From assembly GCA_964304625.1 (NCBI GenBank), contig OZ199839.1:11408001-11472000 (forward strand): a stretch of 64,000 bases of DNA. The letters run 5' to 3'. The number at the start of each line of letters is the position of its first letter. Positions within the stretch are counted from its first letter, which is position 1. The DNA is from Kudoa neothunni (lineage: Eukaryota; Cnidaria). Under the pieces are notes generated by a model. The model was not told the DNA's origin. It ran no database searches and saw only the letters and a program-made list of their open reading frames with translations. A program made the position numbers and the translations under genes. Below are positions 63,466-64,000 of the stretch, piece after piece.

Positions 63466-64000
63466 CATCCGTAATGGTAAAGTACGTAACTCCAGAAAAA
63501 CACCATCTTGCGTCCGTTTTTACTCGTTTTTTCTTTTACGATTATCAATAATAAATCAAAAGAATACTGAGTGCAAATAAATTACTTCTAAATTTTTCCC
63601 TAATTCCCATTCGACTACAGTCGGGTACACGTGTAATCCATATCATTTTGCAATAAACATCCAAAAATAACTGATTACTTATTTATTTTATCCCAATTAG
63701 TATACTATAACCATTATTTCAGTTTTCTTAATATTCAAAAACCAAATTTAGTGTAGTAAGCCTTCTAAATATGCTTGTCAAATATTAAGAAGTAATGTGT
63801 CATCTATCTTTATTTTTAAATGTCAAATTAACTTTTAAACCATTTAGTAACATTTACAATTGTTTATTTTAGTTTATAAATTTTTATTAAATAATTATCG
63901 TTAGTGAAGTAATTTTTATACACCAATTAGTTGTGAAATTGAGACTAACAATAATTATATTAATCGTACATTGATATTTATGGTTATAAAATCGAAGAAA
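63466..64000. other. Window end, no gene seen
   Basis: AT-rich DNA without supportable features. Confidence 0.5.

Overview
This window reads as nuclear DNA of an animal: strongly AT-rich, packed with eukaryotic DNA transposons, and holding about eight multi-exon protein genes. The recognisable genes are a claudin-like membrane protein, a KAT6-type (MOZ/MORF) histone acetyltransferase, an MCFD2-like EF-hand protein, an atlastin GTPase, a multi-Kunitz secreted protein and a SKI8/WDR61 WD40 protein. Their introns are tiny. Of 52 introns I placed by reading frame and homology, 50 are 37-113 bases long, and about 45 of the 52 end in TAG rather than the usual CAG. That points to a compact-intron, divergent animal lineage. 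Myxozoans, orthonectids/dicyemids and rotifers are examples that come to mind, but nothing here decides between them.

Layout. 0.7-2 kb: dead FLYWCH/MULE transposon. 3.5-4.6 kb: claudin-like gene. 5.8-9.7 kb: intact-looking Ty3/Gypsy retrotransposon with 98-bp identical LTRs. 10.4-11.2 kb: dead Merlin/ISXO2-like transposase. 13.1-13.6 kb: Helitron scrap. 14.3-19.6 kb: dead hAT element with a dead piggyBac nested inside it. 19.9-20.4 kb: retroelement gag/protease scrap. 21.7-25.3 kb: KAT6-like gene of 14 exons. 25.7-27.7 kb: element bounded by inverted repeats. 29.0-31.8 kb: MCFD2-like and atlastin genes on the minus strand. 33.8-35.4 kb: Kunitz gene. 38.6-40.9 kb: piggyBac with both ends but a broken transposase. 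41.4-42.2 kb: TTAA-flanked non-coding element. 43.1-44.4 kb: SKI8 gene. 47.8-48.8 kb: Helitron-like element with both ends. 49.5-51.5 kb: unknown type I membrane protein gene A. 52.4-56.1 kb: second Helitron copy, piggyBac scraps and hAT scrap. 57.0-59.0 kb: gene B, a paralogue of A. 59.8-62.3 kb: TIR-bounded IS630/Tc1-like element, dead.

The most interesting unexplained content is the A/B pair: two complete eight-exon genes with the same intron positions, for which I recognise no family. Each has a signal peptide, a cysteine-containing ectodomain, a Ser/Thr-rich stalk, one membrane span and a short tail. The host genes do not form one pathway. Atlastin (ER membrane fusion) and MCFD2-like (ER-to-Golgi cargo export) are neighbours with related cell biology, but co-regulation cannot be seen from sequence. 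Exon models were made by hand from frame, splice dinucleotides and remembered family sequences, and all sum to intact reading frames. No transcript evidence was available.
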